This document shows, in pieces, positions 1 to 8,191 of a DNA stretch of 40,078 nucleotides. Both the position numbers and the translations under genes were made by a program. The first letter of the stretch is position 1. Each line of letters begins with the position of its first letter. This stretch comes from Desulfobulbaceae bacterium (lineage in GTDB: Bacteria > Desulfobacterota > Desulfobulbia > Desulfobulbales > Desulfocapsaceae). Below the pieces are notes generated by a model. The model did no database searches and had not been told where the DNA came from. It saw nothing but the letters and a program-made list of their open reading frames with translations. The stretch spans positions 1-40,078 of the forward strand of contig QZLB01000241.1 of the NCBI GenBank assembly GCA_004796425.1, given 5' to 3'.

Positions 1-154
1 AACCGGGGCTCAACGCCCGGTCCCAATGCACCAACCTGAAAATGTGCTCGCCTCACAAAAACCGTGGGCAAAACTAAGCCTGGTTGCTCCCATCATCGGG
101 GTTGCCGCTGCACTCGGACTGGCTGGTAAAAATAATCGGGAGAAACAATCATGA
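1..154 (+). CDS. C-terminal end of an unidentified membrane-anchored protein (5' end outside window)
   Basis: Reading from base 2, one frame is open from the window edge to a TGA at 152-154, giving about 50 residues. They end in a hydrophobic stretch (LSLVAPIIGVAAALGLAG) followed by a short basic and polar tail, which looks like a C-terminal membrane anchor. The stop overlaps the ATG of the cytochrome b gene in an ATGA arrangement, so the two are translationally coupled. In anaerobic proteobacteria such a cytochrome b is usually preceded by a periplasmic multihaem c cytochrome or an oxidoreductase subunit. That identity is inferred from the neighbour only, because no haem motif lies in the visible part. 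Confidence 0.6.
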   Translation, partial: TGAQRPVPMHQPENVLASQKPWAKLSLVAPIIGVAAALGLAGKNNREKQS

Positions 155-792
155 AATATCTCGTCAGGCACTCTATCGTTGTGCGTATTACCCATTGGCT
201 TGTCGCTGTGAGTGGTATTTTGCTGCTTTTTTCAGGATTCGGTCAGCTTCCGATGTACATGAGATATAATGTGGTTAAGATCCCCGGGCTTGCCTGGTCT
301 TCAAATTACGAGATTACCTTGCTTATCCATTATATCAGTGGTGCTGTCTTCACGGCTGCGATATTCTTTCATATCGTTTACCACTTGAAGCGAAAGGAAT
401 TTGCTATTGTGCCCCGCCCAAATGATCTTTCAGAATCCGTTACCGGACTCCTTGCCATGTTTGGTCTGAAAGAAGAGCCTCGTCATGAAAAATTCCAAGC
501 AAAGCAACGTGTTATCTACGCAATTTTTGCTTTGTTCTCGACAATTCTTATTGCAACGGGACTTATTAAGTCCTTTAAAAACCTCGGCCCGATTGTACTT
601 GAGCCAATGTTACTGCAATGGATTGCCTTCACCCACACTATTGCCGGTGGTATCTTTCTTCTTCTAGTTGTTGCTCATGTTGGTGCGTTATTACTCAAAA
701 ATCATCGTCCACTTATACCCTCAATGTTTACCGGAAAAATCGATGCGGAATACGCCCGGCATCACCATCCGGAATGGCGTGACAAGGCATGA
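151..792 (+). CDS. cytochrome b (b561 / formate dehydrogenase gamma-type) membrane subunit
   Basis: This 213-residue integral membrane protein has four hydrophobic helices, near residues 14-32, 55-78, 122-140 and 155-181. Histidines in or beside them (H15, H60, H74, H162, H176) are placed like the haem b ligands of the Ni,Fe-hydrogenase/formate dehydrogenase cytochrome b family. Such subunits pass electrons between the membrane quinone pool and a periplasmic partner. The partner is probably the protein whose tail ends at 154, since the start codon overlaps that stop. The C-terminus is histidine-rich (residues 204-206) and soluble. The family is clear from the layout, but the substrate of the complex cannot be told from this fragment. 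Confidence 0.8.
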   Translation: MKYLVRHSIVVRITHWLVAVSGILLLFSGFGQLPMYMRYNVVKIPGLAWSSNYEITLLIHYISGAVFTAAIFFHIVYHLKRKEFAIVPRPNDLSESVTGLLAMFGLKEEPRHEKFQAKQRVIYAIFALFSTILIATGLIKSFKNLGPIVLEPMLLQWIAFTHTIAGGIFLLLVVAHVGALLLKNHRPLIPSMFTGKIDAEYARHHHPEWRDKA

Positions 793-800
793 TATATAGA

Positions 801-837
801 CTGAGCCGACTGATCTTTGTCATCTTCATCGGCTCAG
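801..837 (+). terminator. hairpin after the cytochrome b gene
   Basis: CTGAGCCGA at 801-809 pairs perfectly with TCGGCTCAG at 829-837 around a 19-nt loop, starting 8 nt after the cytochrome b stop. No T-run follows. It may be a 3' mRNA-stabilising hairpin or a weak or Rho-assisted terminator rather than a classical intrinsic one. Confidence 0.45.
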
Positions 838-934
838 CACATCCTCATTGAGCATCAATTAAGCTGTTTCGCGCTGAATTCTCCCCTGCCAATCAACCAC
901 CTGATCACTCTCTCGTTTCCCTGCCATTGCGGCT

Positions 935-964
935 TTGCCAGTTTACTGCTTAAAAAAATAATTT
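935..964 (+). promoter_or_regulatory. possible sigma70 promoter of the BMP transporter operon
   Basis: TTGCCA at 935-940 and TAATTT at 959-964 are separated by 18 bp within an A-rich stretch. This is the best -35/-10 pair I find before the ABC operon. It would give a leader of about 120 nt containing the hairpins at 990-1014 and 1019-1062. The match to consensus is modest. Confidence 0.3.
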
Positions 965-1018
965 TGGGGCACTGTAATGGATGAAAAAGAAGACGATTTA
1001 GGATAGGTTGTCTTAATT

Positions 1019-1062
1019 CGAAAGTCTGAGCGCAACGCTTGGTACTTTCGATCCGTTTTTTT
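1019..1062 (+). terminator. terminator-like hairpin in the leader of the BMP ABC operon (candidate attenuator)
   Basis: CGAAAGT (1019-1025) pairs with ACTTTCG (1044-1050). An inner GAGCG/CGCTT stem is capped by CAA, and seven T residues follow at 1056-1062. The hairpin ends only about 28 nt before the ATG at 1091, leaving no room for a promoter after it, so transcripts entering the operon must pass it. A smaller hairpin precedes it (AAGACGA 990-996 with TTGTCTT 1008-1014). It could instead be the terminator of the upstream cytochrome b transcript. I see no recognised aptamer. Confidence 0.5.
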
Positions 1063-1090
1063 CACGCAACAGGGTTTGAAGTTTACGAAT

Positions 1091-2629
1091 ATGACGAGCA
1101 GTAACAACTACTTACTTGACATACAGGGAATGACCAAAAGTTTCCCTGGGGTCCTTGCCAATGATGGGGTTGATCTGCAGATAAAACCGGGAGAAGTGCA
1201 TGCCCTGCTTGGCGAGAACGGCGCCGGAAAATCCACCCTTGTCAAAATGATTTATGGCATCCTGAAGCCCGATCATGGCACTATCCGAATTAAGGGTACT
1301 CCCGTTACGATTGATGACCCGGCCAAGGCGCGTGAGCTCGGAATTGCCATGGTGTTCCAGCATTTCTCACTGTTCGAATCACTCAACGTGGTCGAAAATA
1401 TCGCCTTGGGCATCCACGCTGATTCGGACCTGAAGAGCCTTGCCAAAGAGGTTGTCGAACTATCTGAACGTTACGGACTTCCCCTTGACCCCAATCGACA
1501 TGTCTATACACTTTCGGTCGGTGAGCGACAACGTATTGAAATCCTCAGGTGCCTGCTTCAAAAGCCGCAGCTGCTGGTCATGGACGAGCCCACTTCCGTT
1601 TTGACGCCGCAGGAGGTTCAAAAACTGTTCATGACCTTGAACCGACTTGCCGAGGAAGGACTTTCCATCTTATACATCAGTCACAAGCTCGATGAAATAA
1701 AGGCACTCTGTCACCGGGCGACCATCCTGAGGATGGGAAAGAAAGTTGCCACGGTGACGGTCAGCGAGCAGAGTACGACGTCTCTTGCCAATATGATGAT
1801 GGGTGAAGCATTTACCGAATCATCCAAAACCAGGAATCGCCAGATCGGCGAGGTTCGACTCAGGGTGAACGATCTTAACACCCAGGCCACCGATGCCACC
1901 GGTATCTCCTTGAAGGATATTAACATCGAGGTCCGAGCAGGAGAAATTGTCGGCATTGCCGGAGTTGCCGGTAATGGCCAGGATGAACTCCTCAAAGCGC
2001 TTAACGGTGAGGAAAGTAATACCGACGCATCCTCGGTTCTCATTGAAGACCGCCAGGCGGGTAAATTGGGCCCCAATGATCGCCGTCGGGCAGGTCTTGC
2101 CAGTGTGCCGGAGAAACGGCTTGGCCATGGCGCCATCCCGGATATGGATCTGATCGATAACGCTTTTATGACCGGATACCAACGTATGGGGCTATTGATC
2201 AGGGGTATTATCAATTATCGGAAAACCAGATCATTCGCCCAGCAGGTCATCAACGATTATGGGGTAAAAACCTCCAGCTCCACAGTCTCGGCAGAAAGTC
2301 TCTCGGGTGGCAACCTGCAGAAATTTATCATTGGTAGAGAGCTCACCCAGCAACCGGATATCCTGGTAGTCTCCCAGCCAACCTGGGGTGTCGATGCCGG
2401 GGCCACCCAGACAATCAGGCAGGCGCTCAGGGATCTGGCAGAACAGGGCGCAGCCGTGTTGATCATTTCACAGGATCTCGATGAGCTGATGGACATTACT
2501 GACCGGATCGGGGCGATCTGTGGTGGTCGGGTCTCATCCTTTTACCCGACGGAATCGGTAACGATTGACCAGGTTGGATTGTTAATGGCCGGTGTTGACC
2601 TTGAAGCGGGAGCCGAACATGCTTCCTAG
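1091..2629 (+). CDS. BMP-family (nucleoside/sugar-type) ABC importer, duplicated ATP-binding subunit
   Basis: Cytoplasmic ATPase of about 512 residues carrying two ABC domains in one chain, as in RbsA and the nucleoside importer ATPase YufO/NupO. Domain 1 is canonical: Walker A GENGAGKST (residues 41-49), signature LSVGE (141-145) and Walker B LLVMDEP (161-167). Domain 2, after about residue 255, is degenerate. Its P-loop is GVAGNGQDE, its signature is LSGGNLQ, and SQP replaces the Walker B DEP, which is usual for this family. I prefer ATG 1091; a TTG at 1076 is also in frame but its only purine-rich stretch abuts it. Two permeases and a BMP lipoprotein-family binding protein follow in one operon. 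The likely substrates are purine or pyrimidine nucleosides, an inference supported by nucleobase salvage genes elsewhere in the window. Confidence 0.9.
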   Translation: MTSSNNYLLDIQGMTKSFPGVLANDGVDLQIKPGEVHALLGENGAGKSTLVKMIYGILKPDHGTIRIKGTPVTIDDPAKARELGIAMVFQHFSLFESLNVVENIALGIHADSDLKSLAKEVVELSERYGLPLDPNRHVYTLSVGERQRIEILRCLLQKPQLLVMDEPTSVLTPQEVQKLFMTLNRLAEEGLSILYISHKLDEIKALCHRATILRMGKKVATVTVSEQSTTSLANMMMGEAFTESSKTRNRQIGEVRLRVNDLNTQATDATGISLKDINIEVRAGEIVGIAGVAGNGQDELLKALNGEESNTDASSVLIEDRQAGKLGPNDRRRAGLASVPEKRLGHGAIPDMDLIDNAFMTGYQRMGLLIRGIINYRKTRSFAQQVINDYGVKTSSSTVSAESLSGGNLQKFIIGRELTQQPDILVVSQPTWGVDAGATQTIRQALRDLAEQGAAVLIISQDLDELMDITDRIGAICGGRVSSFYPTESVTIDQVGLLMAGVDLEAGAEHAS

Positions 2630-3701
2630 TCTCGTCAAACGACAGCAGCCATCAACCCTGATGGTCTACCTCTCACCAGTAATTGCCTTGATCCTCTCAA
2701 TGGTTGCCGGAGTAATCCTCTTTTTAATCATGAAGGTATCTCCGTTCGGCGGACTGCACGCGTTCTTCATCGAACCACTCTCTACCAAATATGGCATTGC
2801 AGAACTTGGTGTGAAAGCAACCCCGCTGGTGCTGATCGGGGTCGCGCTCTCGCTCGGTTTTAAAGCCGGAGTCTGGAATATTGGGGCTGAGGGACAACTC
2901 ACCATTGGTGGGCTCTGTGGCGGAGCGATGGCACTCTATTTCTATGAACAGCAGGGTTTTCACATAATCCCGCTGATCCTTGCAACCGGTATTGTCAGTG
3001 GTATGGCTTATGCATCCATCGTGGCCTTTTTACGGGTAAAGTTCAATGCCAATGAGATACTGACCAGTCTCATGCTCAGTTACGTTGCAGTGTTGTTCTT
3101 GAACCTGATGGTACACGGCCCGCTGAAAGATCCCGATGGCTTCAATTTTCCGGAATCAAGGATGTTCAGTGACTCAGCCCTGCTGCCAATTCTTCTCGAA
3201 GGGACCCGTCTGCATATCGGTGCCCTGCTGGCCCTGACCGTTGTCGCCATTGGTTGGATCGTCATGTCCAAAACCCTGTTGGGGTACCAGATCAAAGCGG
3301 CCGGTTCGGCACCTGCCGCCAGTGAACATGCGGGTTTCAGAAGGTCAAAAGTAATCTGGATCACCTTGTTGATCGGCGGCGGCATTGCCGGCCTTGCCGG
3401 CGCCATCGAAGTGTCCGGACCCATCGGGCAACTGCAACCTTCCATCTCACCGGGTTACGGATTTACGGCCATCATTGTTGCCTACGTGGGCAGGCTGCAC
3501 CCGGTCGGAGCCATGCTTGCCGGAATTCTCCTTGCTCTTACCTATCTGGGAGGTGAAACCGCTCAAATTCAATTGAACCTGCCGGTGGCAGTGACCGGCG
3601 TGTTTCAAGCGCTGCTGCTTTTTTTCCTGTTGGCCTGTGATGTACTGATTCATTACCGGATTCAGTTCACCGAACAAGCCGTGCGAGTGGAGAATACCTG
3701 A
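2619..3701 (+). CDS. BMP-family ABC importer permease, first subunit (YufP/NupP-like)
   Basis: Inner-membrane permease of about 360 residues from the BPD_transp_2 family, with roughly nine or ten hydrophobic helices. The conserved segment AGVWNIGAEGQLTIGG is typical of the nucleoside-type permeases. ATG 2619 is chosen because GGGAG lies 6 nt upstream; a GTG at 2592 is in frame but lies deeper inside the ATPase gene. The start lies within the last 11 bp of the ATPase gene, and the stop shares a base with the next start (TGATG at 3699-3703), so translation is tightly coupled. With the second permease it would form the heterodimeric channel for the substrate delivered by the binding protein at 4666. 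Confidence 0.9.
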   Translation: MLPSLVKRQQPSTLMVYLSPVIALILSMVAGVILFLIMKVSPFGGLHAFFIEPLSTKYGIAELGVKATPLVLIGVALSLGFKAGVWNIGAEGQLTIGGLCGGAMALYFYEQQGFHIIPLILATGIVSGMAYASIVAFLRVKFNANEILTSLMLSYVAVLFLNLMVHGPLKDPDGFNFPESRMFSDSALLPILLEGTRLHIGALLALTVVAIGWIVMSKTLLGYQIKAAGSAPAASEHAGFRRSKVIWITLLIGGGIAGLAGAIEVSGPIGQLQPSISPGYGFTAIIVAYVGRLHPVGAMLAGILLALTYLGGETAQIQLNLPVAVTGVFQALLLFFLLACDVLIHYRIQFTEQAVRVENT

Positions 3702-4621
3702 TGGAAATGATCGGCCCGGCACTGTTAACCATCATTACCGCTGCGACACCATTATTGTTTGCCGCCCTGGGTGAGATGGTGACGGAAAAATCCGGTGTGC
3801 TCAACCTCGGGGTTGAGGGGATGATGATCATGGGTGCGATTCTCGGCTTTGTGGCGGTACATTTTACCGATAGCGTAACCGTCGCCTTGCTGGTAAGTAT
3901 CCTTGCCGGATCAGCAATGGCAGCACTTTTTGGCCTGCTGGTCCTCAAGTTCCACGCCTCCCAGGTACCAACCGGTCTGGCTTTGACTATTTTCGGTATT
4001 GGCCTAAGTGCCCTAATCGGCCAATCCATGGTCGGCATCGCTTATGATGGACTACCCAAGCTGTCTTTGCCTGTACTTTCATCACTGCCATTTATCGGTG
4101 ATGTATTCTTTCGCCATGATATTCTCGTCTATCTGTCGTTAATCATGGTGTTCGTAATCTATTATTTTTTGAATAAGACCAGGGCAGGACTGATCCTGCG
4201 TGCGGTTGGGGATTCCCATGATGCAGCGCATGCAATGGGGTATCCGGTTGTTAAAATAAGATTCCTGGCCATATTATTTGGAGGCGGGATGGCGGGACTG
4301 GGGGGAGCATATCTGTCCCTGGCCTACTCACCACTCTGGGTCGAACAGATGACTGCCGGCAGAGGCTGGATTGCGTTGGCACTGGTCGTATTCGCCAGCT
4401 GGAGACCCGGTCGGGTCCTGCTTGGAGCCTACCTGTTTGGAGGAATCACGATCCTGCAGCTCCATGCGCAGGCCCTTGGTATTGGTGTCCCTTCTCAGGT
4501 GATGTCAATGCTTCCCTATTTGGCCACCATAATCGTGCTGGTTATTATTTCCAGCGACCCGGGAAAGATTCGATTAAACGCCCCTGCCAGCCTCGGCAGG
4601 CCGTTTCATCCAAGCCGTTAA
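3701..4621 (+). CDS. BMP-family ABC importer permease, second subunit (YufQ/NupQ-like)
   Basis: A 306-residue, highly hydrophobic BPD_transp_2 permease. The N-terminal segment LGEMVTEKSGVLNLGVEGMM is the hallmark of the second permease of BMP-type nucleoside importers. The start codon shares its A with the preceding TGA, so the two permeases are almost certainly made in equal amounts. The paired permeases, double ATPase and BMP binding protein make the system complete. A gap of 44 nt, with its own strong ribosome-binding site, separates this gene from the binding protein, which is normally needed in excess. Confidence 0.9.
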   Translation: MEMIGPALLTIITAATPLLFAALGEMVTEKSGVLNLGVEGMMIMGAILGFVAVHFTDSVTVALLVSILAGSAMAALFGLLVLKFHASQVPTGLALTIFGIGLSALIGQSMVGIAYDGLPKLSLPVLSSLPFIGDVFFRHDILVYLSLIMVFVIYYFLNKTRAGLILRAVGDSHDAAHAMGYPVVKIRFLAILFGGGMAGLGGAYLSLAYSPLWVEQMTAGRGWIALALVVFASWRPGRVLLGAYLFGGITILQLHAQALGIGVPSQVMSMLPYLATIIVLVIISSDPGKIRLNAPASLGRPFHPSR

Positions 4622-4665
4622 GATGACGATTGACACGTCATTTATCACATGAAAAGGAGAAAAAC

Positions 4666-5727
4666 ATGTTCAAGAAAACACTGATTTCACTGATTCTTGC
4701 AGCAGGACTGGCATTTGGTGCCAGTGCTTCTGCAGAAACCAAAGTTGGCTTTGTCTATGTCGGGCCGATTGGCGATCATGGCTGGAGTTATCAGCATGAC
4801 CAGGGCCGACTGGCCGTGGAGAAAGAGCTTGGGGTTAAAACTTCTTATGTCGAGAATGTCCCTGAGGGAGCTGATGCAGAGCGTGTTATTCGCCAGCTTG
4901 CCAGCTCGGGTCATAATCTCATTTTTACCACCTCCTTTGGTTTCATGAACCCGACCGTAAAGGTTGCAAAGCAGTTTCCGAATGTAAAATTCGAACATGC
5001 CACCGGTTACAAACGTGCTGATAACGTGGCAACCTACGCGGCCCGTTTTTATGAGGGACGAGCGATTATTGGCACCATTGCCGGTAAAATGACCAAGACC
5101 AACGTGGTTGGCTACATTGCCTCGTTCCCGATTCCTGAAGTTATTCGCGGCATCAACAGCTTTACCCTGGCGATGAAAAAAGTTAATCCCGAGGCAAAAA
5201 TCAAAGTTGTCTGGGTAAACACCTGGTTTGATCCGGGCAAAGAAAGTGATGCAGCAAAAGCCCTCATTGATCAAGGTTGCGACATTCTTACCCAGCATAC
5301 CGACTCACCTGCACCGCTTCAGGTCGCAGAGTCCAGAGGAGTCTATGCCTTTGGTCAGGCGTCAGATATGAAAGCATTTGCTCCAAATGCCCAGCTGACC
5401 TCCATCGTTGACAACTGGAATGACTACTATGTTGCACAAACGAAAGCGGTCATGGACGGTACCTGGAAATCCATGGATACCTGGGGTGGTCTCAAAGACA
5501 AAATGGTTGAAATGGCTCCGTATGGAGACGCGGTACCTGCCGATGTTCGCGCCATGGCTGACGCGGTCAAGAACGGAATCCTTGACGGTTCATTCCATCC
5601 CTTCCAGGGACCGATCAAGAATCAGCAGGGTGAACTGGTAGTCAAAGAAGGTGAAGTTCTTTCCGACAAAGAGCTGGTTGGAATGAATTGGTATGTTGAA
5701 GGTGTTGAAGGAAGTATCCCGAAATAA
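4666..5727 (+). CDS. BMP/PnrA-family periplasmic substrate-binding protein of the ABC importer
   Basis: About 353 residues. An N-terminal Sec signal (MFKKTLISLILAAGLAFGASASA) has a likely cut after ASA. No lipobox cysteine is present, so the protein should be freely periplasmic, unlike many BMP lipoproteins. The mature part opens with KVGFVYVGPIGDHGWSYQHD, typical of the BMP/PnrA fold that binds nucleosides. The motif ASSGHNLIFTTSFGFMNP and the tail VLSDKELVGMNWYVEGVEG also fit. ATG 4666 is chosen for AAGGAGA 6 nt upstream; a TTG at 4630 in frame has no such site and would put residues before the signal peptide. It is the last gene of the operon and is closed by the terminator at 5755-5795. 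Confidence 0.9.
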   Translation: MFKKTLISLILAAGLAFGASASAETKVGFVYVGPIGDHGWSYQHDQGRLAVEKELGVKTSYVENVPEGADAERVIRQLASSGHNLIFTTSFGFMNPTVKVAKQFPNVKFEHATGYKRADNVATYAARFYEGRAIIGTIAGKMTKTNVVGYIASFPIPEVIRGINSFTLAMKKVNPEAKIKVVWVNTWFDPGKESDAAKALIDQGCDILTQHTDSPAPLQVAESRGVYAFGQASDMKAFAPNAQLTSIVDNWNDYYVAQTKAVMDGTWKSMDTWGGLKDKMVEMAPYGDAVPADVRAMADAVKNGILDGSFHPFQGPIKNQQGELVVKEGEVLSDKELVGMNWYVEGVEGSIPK

Positions 5728-5754
5728 GCGTATCGCTTAATCCCTTCAATTTTA

Positions 5755-5795
5755 ATGGCTCGTTGCCGGGTTACCGGCGCGAGCCATTTTTTTTT
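5755..5795 (+). terminator. strong intrinsic terminator of the BMP ABC operon
   Basis: ATGGCTCG (5755-5762) pairs with CGAGCCAT (5780-5787). Inside, GCCGG/CCGGC (5765-5769 with 5774-5778) closes a GTTA tetraloop. Nine T residues run from 5787 to 5795. It lies 28 nt after the stop of the binding-protein gene. Confidence 0.92.
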
Positions 5796-5880
5796 ACAGG
5801 TGGGCCGATAGATCATTCTGAATACTTCTAATATTCAGATGTTCGCCGTAGCCAATGTTTTTATGTCCTAATCTTTTTAA

Positions 5881-6055
5881 CCCCTTTGTCACGTAGAATG
5901 AGCACCACAAGAAAGAAACGAAAAAGATGCTTAACTGTCTGAGCGAAGCGAGTTTTAAGCATCCGTTTATTTCGAGGAGCACAATGACCCGCAGGGCGGA
6001 GTGGCTTGGGTGCCCTTTTCTTGGTTCGTTCTTTTGGGCAAGCAAAAGAATGAAC
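5881..6055 (+). repeat. structured intergenic repeat, copy A
   Basis: First of two ~175 bp related elements in the gene-free stretch 5796-6448. In order it carries CCCCTTTGTCACG (5881-5893), then AGCACC. Next comes a 9-bp hairpin, GATGCTTAA 5926-5934 with TTAAGCATC 5955-5963, around the 20-nt loop CTGTCTGAGCGAAGCGAGTT. Then come AGGAGCAC and GGGTGCCC, and finally a pyrimidine/purine hairpin (TTCTTTTG 6029-6036 with CAAAAGAA 6043-6050) inside the end sequence 6013-6055. No protein-coding signal is apparent. A further small hairpin lies just before it (CTGAATA 5818-5824 with TATTCAG 5832-5838). I see nothing else in 5796-5880 or in the 112-bp spacer 6056-6167. Confidence 0.75.
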
Positions 6056-6167
6056 ATAAGCGATATCAACAATGGAAATCCAAAAGATGAGATAATGAAA
6101 GGAAACGGTATTCCTTGATTCCGTCTTATAGAAGGTTCTCTTGATCTTGCTAATTCATTATTCCCCT

Positions 6168-6345
6168 GTTCATTTTCTTTGTTCGCCCAAAGAAAACGAA
6201 CCAAAAGAAAAGTCGCCCCGTCACTGCGGCCCTCCGGGCACCTTGCGCTCCTCAAAGTTGTCGGGAGTTTGAAAACTCGCTTTGCTCAAACAGTTCAAAC
6301 TCCAGTTCGACAACTTCTCCGGTGCTCAGCTTCGTGACAACGGGG
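6168..6345 (-). repeat. structured intergenic repeat, copy B (inverted relative to copy A)
   Basis: Read on the minus strand this repeats the order of copy A at nearly the same length. CCCCGTTGTCACG comes first, then GAGCACC. Next is a hairpin of GGAGTTTGAA/TTCAAACTCC around CTGTTTGAGCAAAGCGAGTT (6264-6303), extended by an outer GTTGTCG/CGACAAC stem (6257-6314). GAGGAGCGCAAGGTGCCC follows. The end carries a hairpin at 6173-6196 (TTTTCTTTG with CAAAGAAAA). The loop matches copy A at 18 of 20 bases, while the stem differs by compensating changes. No transposase is nearby. The remaining 6346-6448 shows no feature I can name. Confidence 0.75.
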
Positions 6346-6448
6346 TGAAAACACGAGAACATCAAAACCTTAATCCTCAAACATGACAGTCAGCTGTGCA
6401 TCCGCACAAGTTAGACTGTTCATAGAAACTGAACCACATAGCACTCCT

Positions 6449-8191
6449 CTATTTCGCAGCAAGCTCCATGATCCGTTTCCCATACGCCGATTTCACCTCG
6501 TCCAGAAAGCATGGATCGATCTTTCCTTTCCAGGTTTCCACCTCATGAAATCGTTTTGGAATGGTTATCTCATCAGGATTAAACCCAGTTTGCACCCGTA
6601 CCTGCCAGCGCAATTTACGAATGTGTTCCGAAATCTCAGTACGGTTCTGGGCAAGGTTCTCGTAGCCGGCAACCGCTAAACATTTAGCCAACTGCTCATT
6701 ATCGTAGACAGATCGAGCGAAGAGACAGGCAACCATAGAGGTGAGAAAAACACGCCCTGGTTCATCGTCGAGGAGAAACTGCACACCTTTTTCGACATCC
6801 TTCTGGTCATTTTTCTGGTCCCAGGAGTAGGCCCCGGTATCAAGATGCGAATGTCTGAATCCTAACGACTGCGCCGCAAAGAACAATTCACCGGTGGCAT
6901 ACCCCGCCATTTCCTGACCGAGCACACAGCCAAACTCCTCACCCCCATACTCTTGTGCCGCTTTGAGGGTTCCCATACCCAGGAGTTGATAAAAGTCATT
7001 ACTGCCACGACCCAGATGCTGCACGGCTTGCTGGTACGCAGTGGCGTCGCCAAAGCGCAATGGAACAATGGTCTGGCACTCGTCGATCAGACCGCGCTCG
7101 GTTGCCTCAGTAGCCCAGGCCAGAGCAACGCCTCCGGACATGGCGTCCAGGCTGACCAACTCCAACTCTTCCAGAACCCTTAGAACATCAAAACAGTTGG
7201 TAACCCCAAGCATAGTGCCTGCGGCAAAGATCGGCTCATAGTCGTAAGGTACCTGATGGTAGAGATAGCGCGCCTCTTCTTTAAAACGGTCACGGTAAAA
7301 ACCAAGGTGGATACAACCAACCGGACAACCCGAGCAGGCCCCATTTCTCAATAGGGTTTGGTCGGCAAAAACTTCGCCGGTCAGATGGCTGATGGCAGGA
7401 TCAGCGGTTTTCTGGAGGTTATACCAGGGGAGTGACCTGATATCGTTGAGCCCCTGGAGATTGACCGCCGTACCCAGGTTGTAATACTTTTTCATCATGC
7501 TCGTTGAGGTTACTTTATGATAAACCTCTTTGAACACCTGAGCGTATGCTTTGTCCTGGGAAATTTCACGGCCGCTGTCCCCATTAATGATGATCCCCTT
7601 AATCCTTTTGGCACCCAAGGCAGCGCCTCCGCCCATCCTGCCAAAATGGCGGTAACTGTCGACATTAATGCAGGCCATGGCAGAGCCTATTTCACCGGAG
7701 GGGCCAATGCGAAGAATAGAGCGATGACCGGAGGCTTTTTTAAAGATTCTCCTGATTAATTTACCCGCTCCCATTGCATTCATGCCTTTCATAAATGACG
7801 TGTCTTTGATCTGGACATGATTTGAACCCACCGACACACAGCTCAAAACGGACGCCTGTCCGATTAGCACCAGAGCATCATATCCTGCAAAAAACAGCGC
7901 CAGTGCCGACCGCCCGCCACCGTGGCTCTCGGTGTATTGACTGTGGTAGGGCGAAATAAACGAGCAGATCGTTTTGGACATCAGAGGGAATATACCGGTG
8001 AGTGGTCCAATTGCCAGAATAAACGGCTGTTCGGGATGGTTCCAGTCAAGTTCAGGTTTGCCATAATTTTGATACAATTGCGCCGCCAACCCGCTGCCGC
8101 CTGCCGTTTTATCACGCCCGTCAAGCTTTTCTATTCTGCTTTTTCCGGACTCCAGGTCAACAACCAGAACCCGATAATGATCCCTGCTCAT
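6449..8191 (-). CDS. aldehyde:ferredoxin oxidoreductase (AOR) family tungsten/molybdenum enzyme
   Basis: Cytoplasmic enzyme of 580 residues with the AOR N-terminal domain up to about residue 205 followed by the AOR C-terminal domains. The family oxidises aldehydes to acids, or reduces acids, at a bis-pterin tungsten or molybdenum centre. The [4Fe-4S] ligands are visible as CSGCPVGC (C286, C289, C293), with C487 in the expected C-terminal position. GPLTG near residue 63 and GRMGGGAALG near 185 fit the pterin-binding region. The ATG overlaps the stop of the four-cluster ferredoxin gene by 4 nt, which marks that protein as the electron-carrying subunit. Such AOR plus polyferredoxin pairs recall WOR5-, AorAB- and BamBC-type enzymes. 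The substrate cannot be deduced. With 580 residues it is slightly shorter than archaeal AOR (about 605). Confidence 0.88.
   Translation of the reverse strand: MSRDHYRVLVVDLESGKSRIEKLDGRDKTAGGSGLAAQLYQNYGKPELDWNHPEQPFILAIGPLTGIFPLMSKTICSFISPYHSQYTESHGGGRSALALFFAGYDALVLIGQASVLSCVSVGSNHVQIKDTSFMKGMNAMGAGKLIRRIFKKASGHRSILRIGPSGEIGSAMACINVDSYRHFGRMGGGAALGAKRIKGIIINGDSGREISQDKAYAQVFKEVYHKVTSTSMMKKYYNLGTAVNLQGLNDIRSLPWYNLQKTADPAISHLTGEVFADQTLLRNGACSGCPVGCIHLGFYRDRFKEEARYLYHQVPYDYEPIFAAGTMLGVTNCFDVLRVLEELELVSLDAMSGGVALAWATEATERGLIDECQTIVPLRFGDATAYQQAVQHLGRGSNDFYQLLGMGTLKAAQEYGGEEFGCVLGQEMAGYATGELFFAAQSLGFRHSHLDTGAYSWDQKNDQKDVEKGVQFLLDDEPGRVFLTSMVACLFARSVYDNEQLAKCLAVAGYENLAQNRTEISEHIRKLRWQVRVQTGFNPDEITIPKRFHEVETWKGKIDPCFLDEVKSAYGKRIMELAAK

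Noticed and set aside
4687-5298. 203-residue open frame opposite the BMP binding protein gene
   Set aside because: Shadow of a well-supported gene, with no independent evidence.
5794-6255. 153-residue open frame on the minus strand
   Set aside because: It crosses both structured repeats and the operon terminator, and its composition follows the repeat hairpins rather than a protein.
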